Source of the DNA: Pocillopora verrucosa
Taxonomy: Eukaryota; Cnidaria; Anthozoa; Scleractinia; Pocilloporidae
Direction of reading: 5' to 3'
Assembly (NCBI RefSeq): GCF_036669915.1
Contig: NC_089320.1
Coordinates: 13,199,787 to 13,263,786 of the forward strand
Length of the DNA stretch: 64,000 bases
The position numbers and the translations under genes are program-made. Positions within the stretch are counted from its first letter, which is position 1. Every line of letters starts with the position of its first letter. Of this stretch, positions 1 through 13,200 are shown piece by piece. The notes beneath the pieces were generated by a model. That model was not told the DNA's origin. It saw nothing but the letters and a program-made list of their open reading frames with translations, and did not search any database.

Positions 1-1109
1 AGAAAAGGTACCAACCGATGCTCAGAATTTGCCATGTAACGCTTCTACGTTGACACAAAACACGTTCATAAATTATATGGCTGCATTAACACTTACATGT
101 ACTCATCAAGAAGCTCTCTCTTAAAAGTTACCTTTTTTAGCAGTGTAATGAGATGGAAAACTATGACAAGTTTTCCCTAACAAGTCTACTTGCCCAAAAC
201 CTGACATGTATTGGTCGTCGATAGCTTTTGAATATGAAGACCGGTCAAAAACGTAATATGGTACTATAGACAGTTGCTCACGAAGTTCTAACGAGGTTTA
301 CGAATACTTAGTATTTATAAAGTTTACCTCAATAAGTGTGACTGTCTATAGTTTTGTTGAAAAATCCTGTGTTGAAATAAACATTGCAAAATGGTCTAGA
401 AACATCGGATCGTTCTAGTGGATTAAATAAGCCGACTTTTCTCAAAGTCCTTTGCTCGCAATCAATTCAGCTTTTGAAGCTTCATTTGTAACTGCAGGCA
501 TGCATGTCTATGATTTATTAGAATTTGGTGGTAGATCGTTACTTTTCATTCCATGGAAAAATAGCTACTGACAATAGAGCTTTTAAGTCAGGTATTCAGT
601 AAACAAAGTAAAAGGATCTTCGTTATGACAACTTCAAGCACATTTCGAAAACCTGAAATGGAATTTTGATTCTGTTGGCATAGTTTGAGGACAGGCGACA
701 ATATGAAAAAGTAGCCCAAAAATAATGAAAAATACAGATAAAAATAGTTATAATAGTAAAAATCGAGTAATAGGTGAGTAACTCATAGAAGTAAGGAAAA
801 TGTCATGGGGCGGTTGAGGAGTGCGTTACTTTTACAAATAGTTAGGGGGGATTTTTGTTGTGAAAAAGGCGCAATGAATTCGATAGTGAACATCTAACTC
901 TACCAGGGCATGACCCATTTTCAGTGCCAGGATTGGAATTAGCGTAACATTTGCTCTTCAGAGTGTCGCAGATTTACCGGCGCAGCGACATATCATGTTT
1001 CCATTGAAATATGATGGGATCTCCACAAACCTAAAGCACGGCCCAGCCAGCGACTTTTAGCAAACACTTCCTGGAATCTCCGATTTATCTTTTCCGTTCT
1101 TTTGTTTCT
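1..1109. other. No gene seen; AT-rich flank
   Basis: I see no convincing ORF, RNA gene or recognisable repeat here. The stretch is AT-rich, and a pyrimidine-rich run at about 1087-1120 leads into the coding relic that follows. Confidence 0.5.
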
Positions 1110-3715
1110 TTGTTTGTTTTATATAGGAAAAACCCAAATGGTGACCTTGGTACTTTTGGGGAATTTTATTGGTACAAATTTCAACAGCTCAGGACGGAAC
1201 TCAAATTAAACCAGGATGAGCAAGCTTTGACGACTTCTATAAGGACTTCGATGAACTCGCATAAGTACCCTCATGAATGCCGTCCTCAGAGATCTCGGCG
1301 ATAGGTCGAAACAATTCAAGCAATTAAACCCAATGCGCGGCCTGAATTTTGATCTGTGGCTTCTTCATCCAATGCTTCGAGCTTGTCTACTGTCTCTAAG
1401 CAAAGACTTAAAAAGCAACGACGCGAAGGATAGGTTAGCAGCTGGACTTAGGGAAAGGCTAAACAATTCACTGATATTTTTGATGAAAGAAAAAGCAGAT
1501 TACTCACAGAAGAGATCAAAGAGGCGTGTAAAAAGAAGCAAGGTGATAAAACATTTTGCTCGTCTTCGTCTGAACTTGTTCAACTCGTGGATACCTATCA
1601 AGAGGTGAAATACGAAAGCAGAACAAGTGTGAAATGGAATGCATTTCTTTTGCAATTTGTGATGTTGAAGCATAATAGTCCAGGCGAGTTTGACACAGTA
1701 TTTTCAGAAACAGTTATGGAACTAAACGACATCCTTGTCAGAAAATAGGAGCAAATCTTCAAATTCATCAGCGGCGGACAGATAACTGAATGAGATTATG
1801 TCCTTCGTATCAGGGTTAGAAACAATTAAATCGGGTTGTGACACCTCATGGGACCTTCCAAATATCACGAAGAAGAGTGAATGCATGTTCTGGGAAGCGA
1901 TTGTACAGGTAGACGTTTATCTGCGATCTCTAAGGCCTCCTGCGGCATGAAACGTTCAAAGATTACTTAACACCAACATAGATTATCCAACTTTCCTGAG
2001 ACTCACTGAAATGGACAGAATCCTCGAGATTGTCCAAAATCAAAAGACAGCTATGAATAAACTTGTTGAATGGTTGAATACTGAGTTGACCAAGAAAATA
2101 AATGAGAGATTCAAGGGTCTTCAAACCTATTTTCAAATGGTGGAGACCTTCGAATAGGTGAAAGCCAAGGCTGATGTCAACTTTATCAATCAACGTGTTG
2201 GCAAGTACAAAAGTGAAATTGGTTCCTTAAGTAAACAGCTCGGCGATAAATTCAACGAAATCTTGAATTTAGCCATAGCAGCAGTTGCCCGCGAGATTGC
2301 TGAAGACACAACTCAGGTGTGACTGGCAGCCGCCGTCGTGATCAAGGAACCCCCTAGAAAAGCTTTTTGGAGGCTCAAGTGTGGGAGACTTTATGGACAG
2401 ATCAGCGAAGTTGGAGAGAAGTTTAACTGAATCGGGTAAAGTAGCCCTGCTGGATAACATAATAAGCATTTCCAGCAGGTTTCAAAACAACATTGGTGTG
2501 CTTGAGCAAATATTTTTATTATAGATGCTGGAAATGAAAAGCAGAGTGCTGATTTTGAAACCCATAAACAAAAATTTCTAGCATACTACGCAGCGAAAGA
2601 TCCAAAATTAGGGAAGCCGGAGTTAACTGGCATAACCAGAACCAGGGAAAATATGATTGATGACGCTTGTGAAGTGATTTTGAGCAAGGAAACTATTCTT
2701 GCCCTAAGTATTTTTGCGTATGTAAAAAGCTCCGGTTTGGGTTCAAAAACAAAGGTTCTTGCACAGGAAATGATCGCGACCTGTGAAGAAGTGTGCGACT
2801 TTTTATTCGAGCTTCTAGAGGCCATGGCAACTTATATGAGATCTGTGACGTCTCTAAACGCCGCAGCGAGTATTACGGTTGGCTATGAGGAAGGTTCTAG
2901 TGAGGATTATTAAGGCGAAAGTGTTGTACAGAGCCTTGAAGTTCCAGCAATGGTCTCTTTTATTTCCTACAAAACCAATCTCTGGCAGATAATTGAATCG
3001 TACTGTGACTTACTAGAATACAAAGGAGGTGGATTTCGCCCTAGTATGTGCCAAAGTATAAACACTAACATTGCAAATCTTGTTTCCCACGTATATCTCA
3101 AAATCACAGAGATGTAAAGGCTTACTAGAACGTTTCAATCACAATTTTATCGGCAACCAACAGCCTGGACTAATCATTATGCGGGAAAACGTCACACCTT
3201 CAAGATACCAAACAGGAGGTGGTTGGTCGATAACCATTTGATAAACGAACGGGAAGAAGGATCTGTTATTTTCGTGAAGAAATTCGGGGTGTTTGTACCA
3301 ACACAAAATGTAACAGAACGCATGGTGTGGGTTGAGGTGCGAATTTACTTCACCTAATGAAAAAAATTACTTCACAGTTCCAGGAAAAAGTTTCGTCGTT
3401 GAGTACATGGAGGAAACTGATTCCTGCAGAAAAGAAAGCGAAGCTTTGACAAACCCTTATGGCTCCAATTTACCCAAGCTGTGTGCACTGAATTGTGACG
3501 AAAACAACTGTCAGGAGCTTTTGCAAAAGACGGCTTTGTTCGCATCAGTTTATTTGCAATGGCATGTCAGTCCAGTTCCTGATCCAGCAACGGTCGTGAA
3601 TCTAAAAGTTGGAGTTAAGCTTTGCATCTTATATTCATCAAGGATTTCCATGAAGATTAAGAAGTTAAGAGACAGAGCAAGAAAGAACTCACGGCGTGGA
3701 AAGAAGACCCACTGA
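1110..3715 (+). pseudogene. Decayed intronless coding relic, family not recognised
   Basis: Coding-like sequence continues on the + strand for about 2.6 kb but keeps changing frame. Open segments, each ending at a stop or frame break, lie at about 1129-1265, 1273-1440, 1458-1748, 1798-1947, 1975-2154, 2158-2319, 2372-2522 (a different frame), 2525-2910, 2914-3114, 3118-3354 and 3332-3715. At least six frame changes and several in-frame stops separate them. The middle (about 1975-2520) reads as strongly alpha-helical and coiled-coil-like, with heptad-style Leu/Ile, Lys and Glu. The last segment holds Cys residues, then an Ala-Ser-Val-Tyr-Leu-Gln-Trp stretch and a basic tail. No splice sites are needed to explain the breaks, so I infer an intronless gene or retrocopy in decay. 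Homopolymer errors in a long-read assembly are the alternative. I do not recognise the family and assign no function. No repaired reading frame is offered. Confidence 0.55.
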
Positions 3716-5625
3716 TGTCGCGCTCTAGAAAGGAGATACAGGTGCATGGACCATGTGTCCTGAAGGTTTAAAATCGATGCTTGATGGCTACTACTGAGGA
3801 AAGATTTACCAAAAAATTAATCAACTAACTTGATACTATACTGCACGGGAAAAAAACTGAAACGCTTTCATGATGACATGATAATGGTGTTGCGAGCATG
3901 GTAAAATGAAGATGGAGACGATGTCACTAAAAACGGAACATACACTGAACTTCTGCAATTACAACGATAATGAACAAAATGAAGATTAAAAATGAAACCG
4001 GATAAAAATTTCACATGTCTGATTACGTAGCACCAAGAGAAAATAATGGGACCTTTATTTTCACTTCTAGCCACTCAGTGGTTCGTTCACGGCTCCCATT
4101 TCCCCCTCCACTATCCACGATCGGTATTCTTTCAGGCGATGAAAAAAATTTGCACACACCGAAGTGAACAGCTTAACAATAGAAATCATAGGTTAAAGCA
4201 AAAAAAAAAAAAAATGTAACAGGTGTCCTATAGTGTGCTCTCTTGATATTTTGATTAAGACTTGTAATTCCATTGGTGCTCTTTCAAACTTTAATTTAAC
4301 CGAGAGAAAAGAAAAAAAACTTGCACAAGGAAATCTGACGGAAAGATACATTATCGATTCAATTTATAAACCAAATTATCTTGTAATATTTCCACCCCCG
4401 AAAAAAAAAAATTTCCTCAAGGTTTTACCATAGCTGTTTTCACTCCGGAAAATCGTTTCGTGTCACACATTAAAAACTGAAAAACGCTGGCCCGCTTTGT
4501 TTTCTGGATAATGAATCAGAATTGTTAAAATATATTCCGTAGAGTTACTTCTGCAATCAGGATTAATAACTGAAAAGCTTTTAGCTCTAAACAGATGCAG
4601 ATGCATATTTTCCGTGTGCTTCTCCCAAAAATCAATGCAAGAGTAAATGTAATGAGCCTCTGATTAATAACACAAACCCAGCTTAAGATTTTTAGGTAAG
4701 ATAGTTAGCCAATAATTCTCTGTGAAATCGTTTGTCTCATAAATCTAGAGTTATGAGACTAAAACGAGGTCGACAAGATTTCCGTATAACCTTATACTTC
4801 ATTATACATACAGTACCTAGATAGTAAGAAAACAATGGAAAAAACACAACATTTATTTAAAGTAGAGTTGAGGTTATTCGGAAATCTTTCCTAGAAGGTC
4901 CTTTGACTTTGGCACAAAAGAATATAATTTTGCTGCAAGAGCTGCTGCATTCTGTTGCTAACGGAGTGTGAACATTGTTCTTAAATAACCGACACAAGAT
5001 TCATTCAGAAGCTCTTTGTAAGCAGCTGTTCTCTCTACCAGTTAAAACTTCCAAACTTCAAAAATGTGAACATTCGAGCAACGAGATGCTTGTCTTGCTT
5101 ACAAAGTTTTTTAAATAAGATGCATACAGTTATAGGTCTACATACCTTGTACCTTGCAATAGTGATGATGCAGAGGTAAGTAATCGGGATAGTGAGGCTC
5201 GTTGCTGATAAGCGTCCGTTCAAATATGTTTTTCATCAATCTTTCTCTCTCGGCAGAGTTTCCATTATAAAATGTTCAAATTCAGTATTTTTTCCCGCCG
5301 GTTAGCCACATTTCGTGCAGTCCGCGTTCGTTTACTAGTACCTACTCTTCTCGCGCCGTATATGACGAGAACGCCTGACTTATTTAATACGAATTTAAAA
5401 ATGTTGCTGGAATGTTACATTTTTGGCTCAATTTGGGCGATTTGGTGAATCTGTAGTCTTGAATTTCTATTGAGGTTCGTTCTCCTGGCCTCGTTGAAGG
5501 TAGTCTGGATCGACAAATCCTCGTTATTTGAATCCAGCGAGACAACGAAAGCCGGTGATCTGGGAATAAGACTTTTCAGCGGATGCTACATAAAACTATT
5601 TGAGAATGCGCGTTAGTCCAGAAAA
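3716..5625. other. Intergenic region between relic and WDR70
   Basis: About 1.9 kb of AT-rich sequence with poly-A runs (4201-4214, 4400-4410) and only short chance ORFs. I see no tRNA, no conserved motif and no named repeat. The last few hundred bases are less AT-rich and probably hold the WDR70 promoter. Confidence 0.5.
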
Positions 5626-5640
5626 TCCAATATGGCGGAT
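5626..5640 (+). promoter_or_regulatory. YY1-like ATGGCGG motif upstream of WDR70
   Basis: The bases CCAATATGGCGGAT sit about 85 bp before the proposed WDR70 ATG. They contain the AANATGGCGG core that YY1 binds close to transcription starts of housekeeping genes. Position and match are seen; function is inferred. Confidence 0.4.
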
Positions 5641-5721
5641 TGATTAACCATCAAAACATTTGAATCCCCTTTGCGTTTATAAAGCACACATCTGGTTTTT
5701 CCCGTCGTGTGACACAGCGAG

Positions 5722-8700
5722 ATGGAAGACGAGGACCTGGAAGAAATGCGAGCGCTGAGAGGTAAAAGTTATAAGAAGAATGTTTACAAATTTCAGGCAT
5801 CACTTCCATCAGCTTTGATTGAGGTCGAAGCGCATGAAATTCGAAATTTCAGCTTCATATAGTTCTTTCAGAAACTTTTTGTGACATATTCAAATATCGA
5901 GGGTACAATGGCGACTAGGAGTCATCAATTCGTTGATAACTCTAAAATGAGCTGTCACTCAAATACGTTTTACTCTTGTTTTGTTGCTAGCCTCTTCCAA
6001 ATACAACCAGTCAAACTCAGTTGCTCACATTTTTCGCCCCTCACGGAGCCGAGAGCAAGACAGGAGCGAGAAAATCACGCGCACTTCAGGAGAATCAACA
6101 CGAGCGACATCAACAGAGCCTTTGGCTGTATCATTCAAGGGTGGAGGTACAGAGGGTTCCGTGACAAATTGAATTTTTTTACTTTTTCTGCGTACGCTGC
6201 AGAGCTTTCAGATAAATATGGTTAAAAATCATACAGTATTTGAAAGGAAGAACCTTGCGGTTATCCCTATAGAAAGGGCCTTCTTTATTCTGAACAAGAA
6301 TTTCTACTGTTGGAAGTAAGTACAAAGAAAAAAAAGTAAAACTATAGTTACGAGGATGATTGATTTTATAGGTAAATTAACCAAAGCAGTAGTTTGCTTC
6401 CTCAAAATCAACTGTTTAAATCAGAAACCTTGAATGTGTGGCAAATGATAGTTTCAGCATGAGAGTGGTGAATTAAATTTGTTTGTGTGAGTCTCAAGCT
6501 CAAAACATCAAATTTGAGAGCTCTGATGATATGGCTAAATGCCCAAACTTCAAAAGTAGTACTGTTGTAATTGTGGTTTGTTTTTTTTTTTTAAAGCTGA
6601 TTTAAGAAAGGAAAGTGAAACTTCAGATTCAATGGAGGCCCTGATGGGGTTTTCAGGTTTTGGTAAGTTATTTTTATTATTGATATGAAATGAAAAGTGT
6701 TGATGTTTGGTGGTTACAAAATTTTATACCCCTGTGCAGCCATGTAACATTCTCTATTTAACTTTTCAGGAGTAAACTCCCATCAATGTATCACTTTGAT
6801 CTTCAATGGAAATCTCATCTTCTGAGTACTTTTTGTATCCCAAGCTATTTGCTTTAGCTAGAAAATCAAGATAAATTTAGTCCTTTTACTCCAAATATCT
6901 CATTAGTAATTCTCTTTACTGTCTGCCATGTAATTTTTAAAATATTGGTTTGGAGAGCTATTTTGGTATTGGATCAACTTATAATACCCTAATTGATATT
7001 TTTCTTTATTCTCATCACTTGTTTGCTTAATATTGTCTGGACATTGTAAGGAAAAATTTTGTCTTGGTCACTCTTGGGAGGAATCTAACAAGAAAGACTC
7101 TGGGTTGAATAATTATTTGTTTTTATCTGTATAGAGAGATAACAGAGCCAAGAATAATTACAGTATATGATTTATGATAACAGTATTATTTGAAGCAGTG
7201 GGAATCTAGTGAAAAAGAAAAAAAATGGAAGGCTTCTCTGTCAGCCTGAAATGATAATTGATGAGTAAAACGCTGCATGTAAATGTAGAATAGTTTGTAC
7301 TTTTCATTACATGTGCTTGAACTTTTAGGAAAAAAGGCAGCAAAACAATTTAATGTGGATGATATGTTTGAAAAGGCAAGACGAACAGCCAAGGAAATGT
7401 CAATTAGTAGACAAAAAGGTACAGTATAATGGCTCGGACAGTATTATTATGAATCATTAATAATGATCTAATGTTTTTATCTAATGGTCAATCCAATGCT
7501 TTCTTATTTTACCACCTCAATAATCTCATTATCAAATTACTAAATTACAATTTTCATGGACTAACCCCACTCCTAATTATTTGTATTTTCACTACTGTAC
7601 AGTGTAGGTAAAATAACTAAAATTACAGCCTGGGCCAACTTTAAATATTCTATGTTTTTCTTGCATTTAGACTCATTGATGGAAACTGTCAATGGTGACG
7701 ATGAACCTGCTCCCTTTGTCATCATGCCACCATCATCTAATAATATTGAGGTAAAAGGACTACATTGGAAATTTATCAATGGCAGTCAGTACTAATTATA
7801 GGAGTGATTTGAACTCGTGGTCAAGGTAAAGAATTAGAAGACTAGGTGTTGACACAAGAAACAGAAGAGGTTAATGTTTGCACTTTATATTAACAAAAAG
7901 TCAAAAATTCTGGTCTGCTCTTCTCCTGGTAATGTTCGTGTTAATTGCACAGTTATCCTTGTTACACCTCGTTACACCTCATTACACCAAAGGGTGTATT
8001 TAAATGTTTCTGAATCCTCTCTGGGTTAGTTCCAGTCCTTGCATAAATAAATTCTTAATTGGGAAAATCAAGGAGAGACATAGTGCTTAATGGTAAGTGC
8101 ACTAGACTCCAGGTCAAGAGGTCTGAGGTTGAGACCTAGCCAGGTCAATGTGTCGTGTTCTTGAGCAAAATACTTTACTTTAACAATGGCTCTCTCCACC
8201 TAGGAGAATAAATGGGTGATGGCTAACTGTCAGGAAAGCCTGAAATGAAATGTTGGGGTAAGCTTGCAATGAACAAGCATCCCATTTAGGGGGAGGGTAG
8301 TAATACTCCTAGTTGCTTTATGCTAAGGAAACTGGGATGAGGTGCAGTTGAGTGGGCCACTAGGCTCAAGTACAGACTCTACCTTTTTGCCCTCTACCAA
8401 TAATCAGGTAGTTAGTCATTTATTTTATCAGTTATAATAAAGATGATGTGATGTGCTGAAACAAAACACTTTTGTTAATAATTAAAAGCCTTTTTCGTAG
8501 AAACCAGACAGAAACAAGCACAAAGACCATGATGATGATGATGATGATGATTATGATAATAGTGATGATGAACCTGATGAAGAGGTAATTCAGTTATAAA
8601 GTCCATCTGGAGGATGAGTTTATATCACAAACATAATAGCTATTCCACCTCTGTTACACATTGCTGTTGTTCTATACACAAGTATTTCTCAACCTTTTTA

Positions 8701-10235
8701 TGTTTAATACATGAATACATGTTAGTAATGTGAATCTGAAAGTACTACATGTTGTGGTGTAAAATACCTTTTATGGACTTGTGACTCACACTCAAGTCTG
8801 ATATCAGTTGAAAATAATTACTGTAACTTGAAGCAGCTTGTTATATGACTTAATCTGTGACCAACCTTTGATAGATATATAGTAATTGTTGCTCTAAAGC
8901 GCATTCCAACTGTTTTAATGTACCTGGCACTTACATTATTAGCTTTTATTATATTGCTGCAATGCCTGTGGGCAATATGAAGAGAATCCTGTTCTGATTG
9001 GCTACCTGAACAAGTAAGATGGGTCCCTCTTGCCTGCTCGGGATTGCGAGCTTTGATACTGCACAATAAAAATTTACGTGGAGTGGACTTAAAAAAGCCC
9101 ACAAACAGTCAAAATAAAGAAACATAAACGACTCTTGTGGGTTTATTGACAAAGTTGGCTTTCTTTCCTGCCTCTGGAAATAAACAAGTCATTCTTGATT
9201 CTTAGTAAAGCAATATTTTTTTGCTATTAAACAATCCATTATTTGCTGAGCTTGTTAAGTCAAGATTGCTGGATGTAAGCCTCGTGCTTTTTGTGTGATT
9301 TATAAACCTGGTCTTTGTCTCAGTCTATAAAAATGCAAAAAAAAAAAGAACTTGGCCAATATTCAGCCATCTTGGCCTCACACTTGATCAATAATGGGTA
9401 TACCACTGATAGTTATTTCCATGTGCCCTTTCCTTTTTGTCCTTAGAGCATTGAGAAAAGGATACCTATCAGTCATGAAATTTCACTAGACCATGGAAAC
9501 AAAACAGTTGAGTTGTCTTAATGTTAATTATTAGTATCTTAAATTACCATGTAATTCCTGTTCAAATTATCAGTGCTCCAGTGTATCTGGATTTTGAGTT
9601 GTGTTGCTTTGTATTGTGACATCATTATACATAGAAAGAGGTCTGATTCCAAGGAAGAGTTCTGTCTTTTGAGAGTAATGAGAGATTTATTTTGACCAGA
9701 TTAGGCTGATACTCAAAGAACTATCATGCCAATCCTTCCATACAAATGAGAAGTGATAATTTTTGCAGTGTGGGGCCAACATAGTGGTAAAAATTATTTA
9801 AACTCAAAAACCACCAAGATCTGATTGTTAATTCTCCCCTCTAGCTGCCTCTCATTTCTTTGTAATATAATAATGAAAATTTGGTGCTAGATCAAGATAA
9901 CAATTTCTGTCACTGAAACACTGTACTGAAGCAAGACCAATGAAATTCCTTACTACTTTTGACACTCAGTTGAAATTTCTCAATCTTGCTGTCTTAGGTC
10001 TCTGCCCTTGCTCTGGATCCATCAGGATCACGCCTTGTGACTGGAGGTTATGATTATGAGGTACTGTAACAAAAACTTGAATTGTGACTGCACCTGCCCA
10101 TGTATATGTTGACTGATTGTTAAACTGATAACTTGGGTTGTGATTAACTAACTTCTATGGTTAAAAATGTAGCATTTGCTTGTTTTTGTAAAACACTCTT
10201 TTATTTATCAAAGTATCTGATTTAGATTAGTGAAT

Positions 10236-10271
<36 letters not shown>

Positions 10272-13200
10272 ATCAGTAGGAGAGTATAACAGGGTAATTT
10301 AGTGTTATCAACTGAGTTGATAATGTAAATTGACCTCCATAAAGAGTTTTGAAGCTGATGTTTTGAGTGTTAGCCCTTCATCTTCCCTCTGTCAAAGGGC
10401 TGATGCTTGAAACGTCAGCTTTGAAACTCTTTATGGTTGTCAATTTACCTTATCAAGTCATTTGATAATACTTAATTGCCCTGGTTAAGATAAGGGTCAG
10501 GATAAGATCTGTGGTCTCATGATGAGTCTGACCTTGATTAATTGTTAGTGTCTGTTGTTCATTTCAGGTAAAGTTTTGGGATTTTAATGCCATGGATGCT
10601 TCTCGTCGTGCCTTTAGAACTCTGCAGCCTTTTGAGTGTCATCAGATCAAGTCAATACAATACAGTATCACTGGAGATGTCATTTTAGTTGCTTCTGGAA
10701 ATGCTCAGGTAAATTGGTTATGCTGTATTGCAGCCAGTAGGCCACAAGTTTCTTTTAGAGAAATGGAGATATGTCTTCTTTTAGAAAATGTGCTTAACTC
10801 CCCCTTCAACTAGTTTTATAAAATTGTCAACCAAAGAAAAATTTGAATTAGGGCAGATGCATCGATGGTATAATTAAAGACTAGAATGCAGAATAATAAA
10901 CATGCAAGATTTTCAGGATGTTGATGGGCTTTGATCAGATGATTGAATTTGAGTAAAAAAGAGTATAAATTCACTCTTTAATAGCCCCTAAGAGTGACAA
11001 GCATATAGTTTCTCTCTATGTATCACCACATGATGAATCTTTAACCCTTTAACTCCCAAGATCTGATTGTAATTTCTTCCCTCTAGCTGCTACACATCTC
11101 CTTATAAATCAATAATAAAAATTTGGTGTTAGATCAAGATAACAAACTCTACTGCGTAAATTCGGCATTCTCATTACCTGTTTGCTGGGGAACACATGGA
11201 TATTATAGGGAGAAGTTACATGCTGATCACTTCTGTAAGCGATTAACAAGTAACTTAAAATAATTTGATTACCAGTTCAAGTTATGTTTTAATTTCAGGC
11301 AAAGGTGATTGACAGAGATGGGTTTGATGTCCTTGAATGTGTGAAAGGGGATCAGTATATTGTTGACATGGCGAAGACCAAAGTATGTTTATGCATTTGT
11401 GTTTGTTTGTTTTTAATTTATGAATGATTCTTAGCCCTTTTTAACCCTTTAACTCCCAGATCAAATTTGTTATTCTCCTCATTGTCAACCACACAATACT
11501 TACAGTGTTAGTTCAGAGAATTTATTATTGGATCACCTAATTATCCCCAAATTGATATTTTTCTCTATTCTCATCACTTATCTGGTTGATATTGTATTGA
11601 TATTGTAAGGAGAAATTCTGTCTTGGTCACTCATGGGAGTTAAAGGGTTAACCTAAAATCTGAAAGCTGATTCTCTTCAGGAAGAAAAGGCATGTCCTTG
11701 TTGGTCATTCATATGAATTTAGGTTTATAATGTAACAATTTTTTCAGAATGATGGTTTTACTAATTGTTGTAATATGTCTGCCTGACCATGTATGAAAAT
11801 TTCAAGGAAAATTCATTGATTTATTGTTTCAGGGAGTTAGAATGTTATGGCTTATGTATTCATTCAACATGAAATCAAGTATGGAGGAAAGATTTATTTG
11901 GGAGCAGAAATGATAACATTTATTTTAGTTACCAGTATACCTAAATTATCTTTTCAAATTTGTATGTGATGATGGCTAGTGCAAAATTTTTAAAAATTTA
12001 TTGCTATTTTTCCTTTTCTTTTTCCTAAACCATAAAACTAGGTGTTTTTTAATTACTTTCATACCACTGAAAGTTTGCACATGTGATGATCATAGAAAAA
12101 GCACAAAAAATTTTTGAGGGCCTTAAACATGGTGAAACTAACTTATTATGGGTGCCTTTTTGATGATATTTGATAATTTCTTTTTCATATACATGTCACT
12201 CTTACTTTTCGTAGGGACATGTTGCAATGTTGAACAATGCATGCTGGAATCCAAAGGTCAAAGATGAATTCATCACATGCAGCAATGATGGGTTTGTGAA
12301 AAGTCTTTGTTTTGCTGTTTATGTTTAACACATAGATCCAGATCTGAGTTTTTTTTCCATTTTTTTTTTCAATTTGACCACCGATGTCATGCATTCAAGT
12401 TAAAGGGAGATGGAAAAGATGCACATTTCACCTTTTGATCATGGTGAACATGCATAGAAAGTAGCAATAGTTTTGATATTACTTTTAATACTGCTCCTTT
12501 GTAGTGTGATTCTTGATAGACACATTGGAAATTGTTTTTGGAAGTTCTCACCTAATACCCCTCATCAAGTTAGGAATGACAGTTTGTTCAATTTTCTGCT
12601 GTCCCTTTGACTCTACATTAATGCCATGCGTGTGTGTCTGTTCTTATGAAGCTATTTCCTCAAAAATTCTTTGTTTTACAGGACTGTCAGAATATGGAAC
12701 ACAGAAAATCCTAAGAAAAATAAAACTGTTATCAAGACCAAGAACAAACAAGGTGAGAAAGTCCTGCGCTTACTAGACTACGACGAAGACTACGACGAAG
12801 TCTTCGGCGAAGTCTGTCGCGCGAGTCATTTTTCGTGTATCTCACCGCAAAGTTCCGCGCAACGCCTACCATTTTTTTTTTCACCGATTTCTTTTGACTC
12901 GGAGGGAGGAACTACTGGCAGTCTATGGGCTTACAGTGCCTGCTATTTGTCTCTGCAGCAAAGAGTATCGGTAGTTTTCTTTAAAATGCACGTTTTGTTG
13001 CAACATCTGTTTTTACGCAGGGAAGAAGACAATTCCGACGCATTGTTGCTTTAGCAAAGATGGACGGATAATTGCTGCTGCGTGTCAGGTGAGCTGTGAC
13101 TACCACATATACGTAGAATAGCTGGACTGTGAACAGTTTCTCTTGTTTGTGAATAGAAATTAAGGAAACTGAGCACAGACGTTTCCGAGATGCAAACGGC

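Noticed and set aside
5881..6225. 114-codon ORF in WDR70 intron 1
   Set aside because: No recognisable protein features and no consistent splice sites; probably chance.
12513..13054. Overlapping ORFs of 87 and 127 codons
   Set aside because: They are intron sequence around WDR70 exons 11 and 12 read in the wrong frame or through the donor site.
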